DNA of 27,752 bases. It comes from SUP05 sp964577715 (GTDB lineage Bacteria > Pseudomonadota > Gammaproteobacteria > PS1 > Pseudothioglobaceae). The notes below the pieces were generated by a model. That model was not told the DNA's origin, did not search any database, and saw only the letters and a list, made by a program, of their open reading frames with translations. The position numbers and the translations under genes are program-made. The stretch lies in contig CAZOAA010000021.1 of the NCBI GenBank assembly GCA_964577715.1, positions 1 to 27,752 on the forward strand, in the 5' to 3' direction. Positions 15,971 to 23,793 of this stretch are shown here, piece by piece (within the stretch, counting starts at the first letter, position 1; the number at the start of each line of letters is the position of its first letter).

Positions 15971-15999
15971 CTAGCAGTTTTTTATTCTTGAAAGAAGTA

Positions 16000-17733
16000 A
16001 TGAAGTTAAACGGTGCTCAAATATTGGTGCAAAGCCTTCAAAAGGAAGGCGTGGATCATGTTTTTGGATATCCAGGTGGTGCTGTATTGCATATTTATGA
16101 TGCATTAGACGCACAAGATGATATTATGCATGTTCTTGTTCGTCATGAGCAAGGTGCTGCCCATGCGGCAGATGGCTACGCAAGGGCTAGCGGAAAGACA
16201 GGTGTGGTATTGGTTACTTCAGGCCCAGGCATTACTAATGCAGTGACTGGTATTGCAACAGCGTACATGGATTCTATCCCAATGGTGGTTATCTCTGGTC
16301 AAGTGCCTTCAGCGCTGATTGGTAACGATGCCTTCCAAGAGGTAGATGCCGTTGGTATTACGCGTTCATGTGTAAAGCACAATTTCTTGATTAAAGATAT
16401 TAATCAAATTTCTTTAGTTATTAAAAAGGCCTTTCATATTGCTAGTACAGGCCGTCCTGGTCCAGTGCTGATTGATATTCCTAAAGATATTACCATTACC
16501 CAAGTTGATGAGCCGACTTATGTTGATACCATTGATATGCGTTCATATCAGGTAGTTGTTAATGGCGATGCTGAGCAAATCACCAAAGCAGCCGAGCTAA
16601 TCTTATCAGCAAAGCAACCGATTATTTATGCAGGTGGCGGATGCGTGATTGGTAATGCGGACCAAGAGCTTAGAGCATTTACTCGTCAATTAGGTTTTCC
16701 AATTACTCAAACATTAATGGGCTTAGGCGCTTATCCAGCTAAGGACGATTTGTTTGTAGGTATGTTGGGTATGCATGGAACCTATGAAGCTAACATGGCT
16801 ATGCATGACTCAGATTGTGTGATTGCCGTAGGTGCGAGATTTGATGACCGTATTACGGCCAATATATCAAAATTCTGCCCAACAGCAAAAATCATCCATA
16901 TTGATATCGACCCCTCTTCCATTGGAAAAAATGTAGCCGTTGATGTGCCGATTGTTGGTGAGGTTAAATCAGTATTGAGTGATTTGATTAAGGCTTTAAA
17001 AGATAAACAACCAGCAGATATTTCCACTTGGTGGTCGCAAATTAATAAGTGGCGTAGTATTGATTCATTAGCTTATCAAACCAAAGCAGGTGTGATTAAG
17101 CCACAAACAGTAATAGAGACGTTGTATGAAGTTACTAAAGGTGAAGCTATTGTCACTTCTGATGTGGGGCAACACCAAATGTGGGCGGCCCAATATTATC
17201 ATTTTAATGAGCCACGTCGCTGGATTAATTCAGGCGGTTTGGGAACCATGGGTTTTGGTTTGCCGGCAGCGATGGGCGCTAAATTAGCCAAACCAGAAAG
17301 AGATGTTGCTTGTGTAACAGGCGAGGGAAGTATTCAAATGATGTTGCAAGAGTTATCAACTATGTTGCAATACAATACACCAGTAAAAATTATCAACCTT
17401 AACAATGGTTATTTAGGCATGGTGCGCCAATGGCAAGAATTTTTCTATGAAAAACGATACGCTATGTCATACATGGAGGCCTTGCCTGATTTTGTTAAAT
17501 TAGCAGAGAGTTACGGCCATATTGGCATTAGAGTAGAAAAAGAAGAAGACCTTAAGCCAGCCTTAATTGAAGCCTTTAAACAAAAAGATCGCAGCGTATT
17601 CTTAGATATTATGACTGATCCAACTGAGAATGTATTCCCAATGATTCCGTCAGGTGCAGGACACAATGAAATGTTATTAGCAGGACGTGATGAAATGGCT
17701 TCAACCAATGATGAAGGATTAAATTTAGTATAG
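16000..17733 (+). CDS. ilvI: Acetolactate synthase large subunit
   Basis: 577 aa from the ATG at 16000. A TTG four codons upstream is in frame but less likely, as the family starts MxLNGAQIL. The ThDP enzyme makes acetolactate and acetohydroxybutyrate, the first step of valine/leucine/isoleucine synthesis. Visible are the catalytic Glu50 (VLVRHEQGAAHAADGYARA), the FAD-domain segments, and the ThDP/Mg motif GEGSIQM followed by LNNGYLGMVRQWQ. The GEG form in place of GDG also occurs in other gammaproteobacterial enzymes as I remember, so it is not a defect. The small subunit gene follows after 2 bp. The short spacing and shared promoter define an ilv operon. Confidence 0.96.
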   Translation: MKLNGAQILVQSLQKEGVDHVFGYPGGAVLHIYDALDAQDDIMHVLVRHEQGAAHAADGYARASGKTGVVLVTSGPGITNAVTGIATAYMDSIPMVVISGQVPSALIGNDAFQEVDAVGITRSCVKHNFLIKDINQISLVIKKAFHIASTGRPGPVLIDIPKDITITQVDEPTYVDTIDMRSYQVVVNGDAEQITKAAELILSAKQPIIYAGGGCVIGNADQELRAFTRQLGFPITQTLMGLGAYPAKDDLFVGMLGMHGTYEANMAMHDSDCVIAVGARFDDRITANISKFCPTAKIIHIDIDPSSIGKNVAVDVPIVGEVKSVLSDLIKALKDKQPADISTWWSQINKWRSIDSLAYQTKAGVIKPQTVIETLYEVTKGEAIVTSDVGQHQMWAAQYYHFNEPRRWINSGGLGTMGFGLPAAMGAKLAKPERDVACVTGEGSIQMMLQELSTMLQYNTPVKIINLNNGYLGMVRQWQEFFYEKRYAMSYMEALPDFVKLAESYGHIGIRVEKEEDLKPALIEAFKQKDRSVFLDIMTDPTENVFPMIPSGAGHNEMLLAGRDEMASTNDEGLNLV

Positions 17734-17735
17734 TC

Positions 17736-18218
17736 ATGAGACATATTATTTCAGTACAATTAGAAAATGAATCGGGTGCTTTATCAAGAGTTTCAGGTCT
17801 TTTTTCAGCGCGTGGTTTTAATATTGAATCATTGACCGTTGCACCAACAAACGATGAGACACTATCTCGTATGACAATTGTGAGTGTAGGTGATGATAAT
17901 ATCATCGAGCAAATTGTTAAACAGCTCGAAAAATTAATTGATGTGGTTAAAGTAACTGATTTAACGGCAACTGAACATATTGAGCGTGAGTTGGTTTTAG
18001 TGAAGGTGGATGTTAATCCGAACACTCAATCTGATATAGACAAACAGATTGATCAATACAACGGCAAGATTGTTGATGTTAGTGAAGATACTTACATTGT
18101 TGAAGTTGCTGGACAAAGTAAGAAAATTAATGAATTTTTGGATTCACTAGATGCGTCTAAAATTTTAGAAGTTTCTAGAACAGGCGTGACCGGCGTTTGT
18201 CAAAGAAGAGAAGGATAA
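17736..18218 (+). CDS. ilvH: Acetolactate synthase small (regulatory) subunit
   Basis: 160 aa, matching IlvH/IlvN-type regulatory subunits of about 163 aa. The N-terminal ACT domain begins RHIISVQLENESGALSRVSG and continues RGFNIESLTVAPT, the effector-binding pattern through which valine inhibits the complex. The C-terminal half has the ALS_ss_C domain and ends in ISRTGVTGVCQR-like residues (VSRTGVTGVCQRREG). It activates the large subunit and confers feedback control. It lies 2 bp after ilvI. Confidence 0.96.
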   Translation: MRHIISVQLENESGALSRVSGLFSARGFNIESLTVAPTNDETLSRMTIVSVGDDNIIEQIVKQLEKLIDVVKVTDLTATEHIERELVLVKVDVNPNTQSDIDKQIDQYNGKIVDVSEDTYIVEVAGQSKKINEFLDSLDASKILEVSRTGVTGVCQRREG

Positions 18219-18257
18219 TCAAAAAGCACCTATGTGCAATAAAAAAAGAGGAAAAAA

Positions 18258-19262
18258 ATGAATAGATATTACGATAAAGATGCGGATATAAATATTATTA
18301 AAGGCATGAAAGTGTCAATCATTGGTTATGGTTCACAAGGTCATGCCCATGCAAATAATTTGAAAGATTCAGGTGTTGATGTTTGTGTTGGTTTACGTGA
18401 AGGTTCTGCATCAGCTGCTAAGGCCTCAGATGCTGGCTTAGCTGTTAAATCAATTGAAGATGCAACAGCTTGGGCTGATTTGGTAATGGTGCTTGCGCCC
18501 GATGAGTTTCAGGCTAAGATTTACGCAGATCAAATCGAGCCAAACTTACAAGATGGCGCAACATTAGCTTTTGCACATGGTTTAAATATTCATTATGAAA
18601 TGATTACTCCAAAATCTGATCTTAACGTTATTATGATTGCGCCTAAAGCGCCAGGTCATACAGTGCGTTCTGAGTTTGAAAAGGGTGGTGGTATTCCTGA
18701 TTTAATTGCTGTACAACAAGATGCATCAGGCACAGCAAAAGATATCGCATTGTCTTACGCTTCAGCAATTGGCGGTGGACGAACTGGTATTTTAGAAACG
18801 ACATTTAGAGAAGAAACAGAAACTGATTTATTTGGTGAGCAAGTAGTTTTATGTGGTGGAACAACAGCCTTAGTTCAAGCGGGTTTTGAAACTTTGGTTG
18901 AAGCAGGCTATGAGCCAGAGATGGCATATTTTGAATGTTTGCATGAATTAAAGTTAATTGTTGATCTAATGTATGAAGGTGGTATTGCAAACATGCGTTA
19001 TTCAATTTCAAATACAGCAGAGTATGGTGATGTAACTCGAGGACCACGTATTATTACTAGTGAAACCAAAGCTGAAATGAAGAAAATTCTAACTGAAATT
19101 CAAGATGGTAGTTTTGCCAAGGAGTTTCTTGAGAATGTTTCTACATTGCCAGCGCGCCGTGATGTTCAAAGAGAGCACCAGATTGAAAAGGTTGGTGAGT
19201 CTCTACGTTCTATGATGCCTTGGATTGCTAAGAATAAATTAGTTGATACAGCAAAGAACTAA
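18258..19262 (+). CDS. ilvC: Ketol-acid reductoisomerase, class I
   Basis: 334 aa, the short class I form. The enzyme rearranges and reduces acetolactate to 2,3-dihydroxyisovalerate with NADPH and Mg. The Rossmann loop is IIGYGSQGHAHANNLKDSG (about 21-39). The metal and substrate blocks are APKAPGHTVRSEF, TETDLFGEQ with LCGG, and FECLHELKLIVDLMYEGG. A strong ribosome site (AGAGGA) precedes the ATG. A 39-bp gap after ilvH contains a minor hairpin (18226-18229/18234-18237). It completes the ilvIHC operon, and a hairpin pair follows it. Confidence 0.97.
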   Translation: MNRYYDKDADINIIKGMKVSIIGYGSQGHAHANNLKDSGVDVCVGLREGSASAAKASDAGLAVKSIEDATAWADLVMVLAPDEFQAKIYADQIEPNLQDGATLAFAHGLNIHYEMITPKSDLNVIMIAPKAPGHTVRSEFEKGGGIPDLIAVQQDASGTAKDIALSYASAIGGGRTGILETTFREETETDLFGEQVVLCGGTTALVQAGFETLVEAGYEPEMAYFECLHELKLIVDLMYEGGIANMRYSISNTAEYGDVTRGPRIITSETKAEMKKILTEIQDGSFAKEFLENVSTLPARRDVQREHQIEKVGESLRSMMPWIAKNKLVDTAKN

Positions 19263-19265
19263 CCA

Positions 19266-19286
19266 TTAATCAAAAATTTTGATTAA
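19266..19286 (+). repeat. 21-nt perfect palindrome after ilvC
   Basis: TTAATCAAAA (19266-19275), one central A, then TTTTGATTAA (19277-19286). It sits 3 bp after the ilvC stop. In RNA the one-base centre would force a looser loop. As DNA it is a near-perfect inverted repeat and might also bind a dimeric protein. Confidence 0.6.
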
Positions 19287-19288
19287 AT

Positions 19289-19317
19289 CATGCCCAGCAA
19301 CGCTGGGCATGTTAATA
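19289..19317 (+). terminator. Hairpin terminator or processing stem after ilvC
   Basis: Perfect 10-bp GC-rich stem CATGCCCAGC (19289-19298) and GCTGGGCATG (19302-19311) with an AAC loop, followed by TTAATA. The U-tract is weak, so it may be a partial terminator, an RNA-stability stem, or a bidirectional element. pssA starts only 15 bp beyond the stem. Confidence 0.6.
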
Positions 19318-19325
19318 TGTGAGCT

Positions 19326-20072
19326 ATGACAAATAAAGTAAAAAGAGGGGTTTACCTATTGCCTAATGTATTAACCACATTTGGTTTGTTTGCTGGTTTC
19401 TTCTCTGTTATTCTTGCTACCAAAGGGCAATATTCTGATGCCGCTATTGCAATCTTTGTGGCTATGTTGTTTGATGGTCTTGATGGGCGTGTTGCTCGCT
19501 TGACAAATACTCAGAGTGAATTTGGTGAACAGTATGATTCGATGGCAGACATGCTTTCATTTTGTGTCGCACCAGCATTATTAGTATATTTTTGGCAATT
19601 TTCTGATTTAGGAAAAATTGGCTGGATAGGAGCTTTTGTTTATGCTGCTTCTGGCGCATTGCGTTTGGCACGGTTTAATACTCAAATTGGTGTTGAAGAT
19701 AAACGTTATTTTCAAGGCCTTCCCTCTCCTGCAGCTGCCGCACTGATTGCAGGTATGGTATGGACCAAACAAAGCATTGGTGTAACAGACTATGATCAAT
19801 ATCTAACAATAGCGAGCTGGATTATTTTAGTTAGTGCAGGTGTGTTAATGGTGAGTAATGTTCGTTATTATAGTTTTAAAGAAATTAACCTTAAGGGCAG
19901 GTCTTCCTTTAAGTTTTTGCTAATTGCTACATTAATTATTGTGGTTATTACTTTGTGGCCTAGTGCGATTTTATTTGTATTTTTCTTGGCTTATGCTTTA
20001 TCAGGCTTAATCATTACCATGGTTGAAGTTAGAAAAAAACGTCAAATTAAAAAACGAACAAAAAAAGTATGA
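19326..20072 (+). CDS. pssA: CDP-diacylglycerol--serine O-phosphatidyltransferase
   Basis: 248 aa membrane protein of the CDP-alcohol phosphatidyltransferase family. The signature D53-G54-x2-A57-R58-x8-G67-x3-D71-x3-D75 is complete. It condenses CDP-diacylglycerol with serine to phosphatidylserine, the precursor of phosphatidylethanolamine. The N-terminus (RGVYLLPNVLTTFGLFAGF) and multiple membrane helices match the type II (Bacillus-like) PssA rather than the peripheral E. coli enzyme. The C-terminus is strongly basic. It lies between ilvC and leuA, an order I recall from other gammaproteobacteria. No psd gene is in the window. Confidence 0.94.
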   Translation: MTNKVKRGVYLLPNVLTTFGLFAGFFSVILATKGQYSDAAIAIFVAMLFDGLDGRVARLTNTQSEFGEQYDSMADMLSFCVAPALLVYFWQFSDLGKIGWIGAFVYAASGALRLARFNTQIGVEDKRYFQGLPSPAAAALIAGMVWTKQSIGVTDYDQYLTIASWIILVSAGVLMVSNVRYYSFKEINLKGRSSFKFLLIATLIIVVITLWPSAILFVFFLAYALSGLIITMVEVRKKRQIKKRTKKV

Positions 20073-20080
20073 TATTGCTT

Positions 20081-20086
20081 TATAAT
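20081..20086 (+). promoter_or_regulatory. -10 box for the leuA leader transcript
   Basis: A perfect TATAAT starts 9 bp after the pssA stop. No good -35 or TGn extension is seen. Transcription from it would begin at about 20092-20094, essentially at the ATG of the leader ORF, so the leader message could be leaderless. Confidence 0.45.
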
Positions 20087-20093
20087 TCGCATT

Positions 20094-20165
20094 ATGATTT
20101 CTCAAGTTGCAATTTCTAAACTTAAGCAAAGCTCTCTTTTGTCTTTGTTGCGATTATTACCGTAA
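20094..20165 (+). CDS. Leucine-rich leader peptide upstream of leuA
   Basis: A 23-codon ORF with 7 leucines, six of them in the run LLSLLRLL just before the end (SSLLSLLRLLP, then TAA). It stands in the 174-bp gap before leuA, the place and composition expected of a leu operon leader peptide whose translation senses charged tRNA-Leu. The Leu codons are CTT, TTG and TTA. No Shine-Dalgarno precedes the ATG, which fits a leaderless start from the TATAAT at 20081. Two small hairpins follow. Its function as an attenuator is inferred from position and composition. Confidence 0.6.
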   Translation: MISQVAISKLKQSSLLSLLRLLP

Positions 20166-20199
20166 GGTAATCTATCATCTCGATTGGCTGAAAGGCCAA
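20156..20199 (+). promoter_or_regulatory. Paired hairpins after the leucine-rich leader ORF
   Basis: Hairpin A pairs ATTACC (20156-20161) with GGTAAT (20166-20171) around loop GTAA, which holds the leader stop codon. Hairpin B pairs TTGGC (20184-20188) with GCCAA (20195-20199). The bases after B are CACCTCAAAAAAA, so there is no U-tract and B is not a standard intrinsic terminator. Regulation, if any, may act through ribosome position, Rho access or RNA decay. Confidence 0.45.
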
Positions 20200-20246
20200 C
20201 ACCTCAAAAAAATTGAATATAACAACATTAAACATAGGAGACTTAA

Positions 20247-21779
20247 ATGTCTGACAAACTAATTATTTTTGATACAACACTTCGTGATGGTGAGCAATCA
20301 CCTGGTGCGTCAATGACCAAAGACGAAAAAGTGCGTATTGCTAAAGTATTAGAAAAAATGAAGGTAGATGTGATTGAGGCGGGTTTTGCCATTGCATCAC
20401 CAGGTGACTTTGAAGCAGTTCAAGCGGTAGCAAATGCGGTTAAAGACTCAACTATTTGTTCGTTGGCAAGAGCGCTTGATAAGGATATTGATCGAGCAGG
20501 GGAGGCGTTAAAAAATACTAATTCTGCGCGTATTCACACTTTTATTGCAACCAGTGATATTCATATGAAGATGAAATTGAATATGACGCCAGATCAAGTG
20601 GTAGAGCAAGCAGTTATAGCGGTTAAACGCGCTAGACAATACACTGACAATGTTGAATTTTCACCAGAAGATGCAGGCCGTTCTAATGAAGATTTCCTTT
20701 GTCGCGTGATTGAGGCAGCAATTAATGCTGGTGCAACTACAATCAACATTCCTGATACAGTAGGCTACAATATTCCCCATCAGTTTGGCGCAACTATGAA
20801 ATCACTCATTGAACGTATTCCAAATTCTGATAAGGCGATTTTTTCAGCGCATTGTCACAATGATTTAGGTTTGGCAGTGGCTAATTCACTATCAGCAGTT
20901 TTGAATGGCGCAAGACAAGTTGAATGTACAATTAATGGTTTGGGTGAGCGTGCTGGCAATACTTCTTTAGAAGAGCTAGTAATGGCAGTTAGAACTCGTC
21001 AGGATATTTTCGATTGTGATACTGATATTGATACCACGCATATTTTGCAAGCTTCACGTCTAGTTTCTAGTGTTACTGGTTTTATTGTGCAGCCAAATAA
21101 AGCTATTGTTGGTGCGAATGCCTTTGCACATGAGGCAGGTATTCATCAGGATGGTGTATTGAAGCATCGTGAAACTTATGAAATTATGCGTGCAGAAGAT
21201 GTTGGTTGGAATGCAAATCAATTGGTATTAGGAAAGCATTCTGGTCGTAATGCCTTTAAAGCCAGATTGTCTGAACTTGGTGTAGAGTTTGACTCTGAGG
21301 AGGGTTTAAATGATGCATTTAGAAGTTTTAAAGAATTGGCTGATAAAAAACATGAAATCTTTGATGAAGACCTGCAGGCTTTAGTGTCTGAAGCCCAAAC
21401 TGAAGCAACAGAAGCTATAAAATTAGTATCTTTAAAAGTTTGTACTGAAACAGGTGAAGAAAACACAGCAACAGTTGTACTTTCTATTAATAATAAAGAG
21501 CAGAGCGCTACAGCAAAAACTTCAGGTGCAGTAGACGCAACTTTTAGCGCGATTAGTTCATTGGTAGATTTTGATATAAATTTACAGCTTTATTCAGTTT
21601 CAAATGTGACCCAAGGTACAGATGCGCTAGGTGAAGTTAACGTGCGTCTAGAGCATGATGGCCGTATTATTAATGGACAAGGTGCAGATACAGATATTAT
21701 CACTGCAAGTGCTAAAGCCTATATCCATGGTTTAAATAAAATTATGGCAGCTACTGATAGGGCGCACCCACAAGTATGA
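20247..21779 (+). CDS. leuA: 2-isopropylmalate synthase
   Basis: 510 aa, the roughly 515-aa bacterial type I. LeuA condenses acetyl-CoA and 2-ketoisovalerate, opening the leucine branch, and so uses the product of the ilv operon upstream. Visible are FDTTLRDGEQSPGASM (8-23), NIPDTVGY, the metal-binding HCHND (202-206), NGLGERAGN, and a C-terminal LeuA regulatory domain (about 380-505) where leucine binds. A good Shine-Dalgarno (AGGAGA) lies 6 bp before the ATG. The stop overlaps the next gene by ATGA. The leucine-rich ORF upstream suggests control by leucine supply in addition to enzyme feedback. Confidence 0.97.
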   Translation: MSDKLIIFDTTLRDGEQSPGASMTKDEKVRIAKVLEKMKVDVIEAGFAIASPGDFEAVQAVANAVKDSTICSLARALDKDIDRAGEALKNTNSARIHTFIATSDIHMKMKLNMTPDQVVEQAVIAVKRARQYTDNVEFSPEDAGRSNEDFLCRVIEAAINAGATTINIPDTVGYNIPHQFGATMKSLIERIPNSDKAIFSAHCHNDLGLAVANSLSAVLNGARQVECTINGLGERAGNTSLEELVMAVRTRQDIFDCDTDIDTTHILQASRLVSSVTGFIVQPNKAIVGANAFAHEAGIHQDGVLKHRETYEIMRAEDVGWNANQLVLGKHSGRNAFKARLSELGVEFDSEEGLNDAFRSFKELADKKHEIFDEDLQALVSEAQTEATEAIKLVSLKVCTETGEENTATVVLSINNKEQSATAKTSGAVDATFSAISSLVDFDINLQLYSVSNVTQGTDALGEVNVRLEHDGRIINGQGADTDIITASAKAYIHGLNKIMAATDRAHPQV

Positions 21780-22195
21780 ATGAAGCACTAAGGTCTCGCT
21801 ATTTAGAAGCCTTAGGTGTGCCTGAGTTTTTATATGCTCAAAATAAATCTATAAATACAGGTGTACAAAAAATCAATACCCAGTGCTTGGTAATTGAAAC
21901 TCAAAATCCACGTTCGTTTTGCCAAGCGGGTAAATACCAAGATTTTTTGTTAAAAATGTTGAGTGCAATTGGGTTGCAAGAAAAAGATATTCATTGCGTT
22001 AGTATTAATACTGATGATTTAAGCCAAACACTTAGTCAATATAATGCTAAGGCCGTTTTGCTAATGAGCAAAGGTTTAACACCATCTTCTGAGCAACATT
22101 TTGTCACACATCATCCAAGTGATATTTTGATCAACGAACAACTTAAGCGCGAGAGTTGGGAAGTTTTAAAAAAGATAAAAGCATGTCTAAAGTAG
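21776..22195 (+). CDS. Hypothetical protein, possibly HolD/uracil-glycosylase-fold-like
   Basis: 139 aa, not firmly recognised. The N-terminus RSRYLEALGVPEFLY and the C-terminal block HHPSDILINEQLKRESW.VLKKIK recall small gammaproteobacterial proteins with a uracil-DNA-glycosylase-like fold, including the DNA polymerase III psi subunit (HolD), which start YLxxLGI and end HPxxLLxxPxLKRxxWxxL. That link is by pattern memory only. It overlaps the leuA stop by ATGA and the queH start by 13 nt, so it is very likely translated. No signal peptide or membrane segment is present. Confidence 0.8.
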   Translation: MNEALRSRYLEALGVPEFLYAQNKSINTGVQKINTQCLVIETQNPRSFCQAGKYQDFLLKMLSAIGLQEKDIHCVSINTDDLSQTLSQYNAKAVLLMSKGLTPSSEQHFVTHHPSDILINEQLKRESWEVLKKIKACLK

Positions 22196-22884
22196 ATTAC
22201 ACGCTCACAGGTTATAAGCGCCCTAAGCTTTCTACACCTAACGGTGAAAAGAAACTACTCATGCATTCATGCTGTGCCCCTTGTTCTGGTGAAATTATGG
22301 AAGCATTGGCAGCATCAGATATCGACACCACAATTTTTTTTTACAACCCAAACATTCATCCAGTTGAAGAATACGAGTTGCGTAAAGAAGAAAATATTCG
22401 TTTTGCACAAAAATTAGGTATGCCATTTGTTGATGCGGACTATGATCGAGATAATTGGTTTGATAGAACCAAAGGTCAAGAAAACGAACCTGAACGCGGT
22501 GAACGCTGTACTACATGTTTTGATATGCGCTTTGAAGTGACTGCACAGTATGCTAAAGACCATGGGTTTGATCTTATCTCTTCAACACTAGGTATCTCGC
22601 GCTGGAAAGATATGAATCAAATTAATAACTGTGGTGATCGCGCTACTCAGCCGTATGATGGTATTAGTTATTGGGATTTTAATTGGCGAAAGCAGGGAGG
22701 TTCATCAAGAATGCTAGAATTGTCAAAACGTGAAGAATTCTATCAACAAGAGTATTGTGGTTGCGTGTATTCATTGCGCGATACAAATAGGTGGCGCACT
22801 TCACGTGGTAGAGAAAAAATTGAACGCGGTGTGAAGTTTTATCAAGAAGCGATGGACAAGCTATCTGTCCAAACCAAAAGTTAG
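22183..22884 (+). CDS. queH: Epoxyqueuosine reductase QueH
   Basis: 233 aa from the ATG at 22183. An in-frame TTG at 22156 is rejected because it lies deep in the upstream gene and adds non-family residues. QueH (formerly DUF208) reduces epoxyqueuosine to queuosine in tRNA, the last step of Q modification, and is unrelated to QueG. Cys clusters expected for its Fe-S and metal sites are present: SCCAPC (C30, C31, C34), CTTC (C109, C112) and YCGC (C192, C194). FYNPNIHP and TLGISRWK also match. The 3' end overlaps the convergent argF end by 4 nt. Confidence 0.94.
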   Translation: MSKVDYTLTGYKRPKLSTPNGEKKLLMHSCCAPCSGEIMEALAASDIDTTIFFYNPNIHPVEEYELRKEENIRFAQKLGMPFVDADYDRDNWFDRTKGQENEPERGERCTTCFDMRFEVTAQYAKDHGFDLISSTLGISRWKDMNQINNCGDRATQPYDGISYWDFNWRKQGGSSRMLELSKREEFYQQEYCGCVYSLRDTNRWRTSRGREKIERGVKFYQEAMDKLSVQTKS

Positions 22885-23780
22885 CTTAACAGGTATAGCA
22901 GTAACGCCTTTTGTGCGTGCAAGCGATTTTCAGCCTCACTCCATACCAAGCTTTGCTTCCCATCAATCACATCAGCACTGACTTCTTCGCCACGATGCGC
23001 AGGTAGGCAGTGCATAAACACCGCATTTGATTTGGCTTTAGACATTAAATCAGTATCAACCTGAAAATCTTTAAAATCAAGCTCACGTTTTTTCTGTTCA
23101 GCCTCTTGTCCCATACTAGCCCAAACATCAGTCACAATTAAATCTGCGTCCTGACAAGCAGTGTTTGCATCTATACATAAATTAATATAATCAGCATATT
23201 GCTTAACAAAGTTTTGATCTGGCTCGTAACCTTTGGGTGTGGCGATATTAAGTGTAAAGTCAAAGGATTTAGCGGCCTGTATATAGGTGTGACACATATT
23301 GTTGCCATCACCAATCCAAGCGACTGTTTTGCCTTTAATTGAGCCGTTAGATTCTTGATAAGTCATCATGTCAGCTAGCAATTGACACGGGTGCGATTCA
23401 TCAGATAGGGCGTTAATAATAGGTACCGACGAGTGTTGAGCGAATGTATTAATATCATCATGAGACGATACACGCATCATAACCGCATCAACCATAGAGC
23501 TAATTACAATAGCACTATCAGTAATCGGCTCACCACGACCCAACTGAATATCTCGATCTGATAAAAATAGAGCGTGACCACCAAGTTGTGTCATACCCGC
23601 TTCAAAAGAAACACGAGTACGTGTTGAAGATTTATCAAAAATCATTGCCAATGTTTTATTTTTTAAGCTGTCGTTAATCTCACCAGCTTTGTGTTGTTTT
23701 TTTAACGCAATAGCCTGATCAATGATTTGTTGTAAATCATTGTTGGATAAATCATCTAAATTAATAAAGTGTTTTTTCAT
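22881..23780 (-). CDS. argF: Ornithine carbamoyltransferase
   Basis: 299 aa. It makes citrulline from ornithine and carbamoyl phosphate in arginine synthesis. The carbamoyl phosphate loop SSTRTR (51-56), HPCQ (130-133), DVWASMGQE (about 218-226) and HCLP (257-260) are all intact, and the SMG-type loop marks ornithine rather than aspartate specificity. It lies 13 bp after argD on the same strand, so argDF form an operon. No Shine-Dalgarno is apparent. The 3' ends of argF and queH overlap, leaving no room for a terminator between them. Confidence 0.97.
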   Translation of the reverse strand: MKKHFINLDDLSNNDLQQIIDQAIALKKQHKAGEINDSLKNKTLAMIFDKSSTRTRVSFEAGMTQLGGHALFLSDRDIQLGRGEPITDSAIVISSMVDAVMMRVSSHDDINTFAQHSSVPIINALSDESHPCQLLADMMTYQESNGSIKGKTVAWIGDGNNMCHTYIQAAKSFDFTLNIATPKGYEPDQNFVKQYADYINLCIDANTACQDADLIVTDVWASMGQEAEQKKRELDFKDFQVDTDLMSKAKSNAVFMHCLPAHRGEEVSADVIDGKQSLVWSEAENRLHAQKALLLYLLS

Positions 23781-23793
23781 GTTAAATTTGAAT

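Noticed and set aside
15988..15999. TTG at 15988 as the start of ilvI
   Set aside because: The ATG four codons later begins exactly at the conserved MxLNGAQIL start and leaves a normal leader.
17320..17340. Damaged ThDP motif in ilvI (GEG in place of GDG)
   Set aside because: From memory the same change is found in other gammaproteobacterial acetolactate synthases, and Glu can still bind Mg, so it is not a sign of decay.
17609..18025. 138-codon open frame antisense to ilvI/ilvH
   Set aside because: It covers the junction of two well-supported genes, with no ribosome site or recognisable protein features.
20184..20225. Intrinsic attenuator terminator before leuA
   Set aside because: The hairpin TTGGC/GCCAA is followed by an A-run, not a U-run, so I do not call it a terminator. 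The leader-peptide idea is kept without it.
22156..22182. TTG at 22156 as the start of queH
   Set aside because: It would overlap the upstream gene by 40 nt and add unrelated residues. The ATG at 22183 is preferred.
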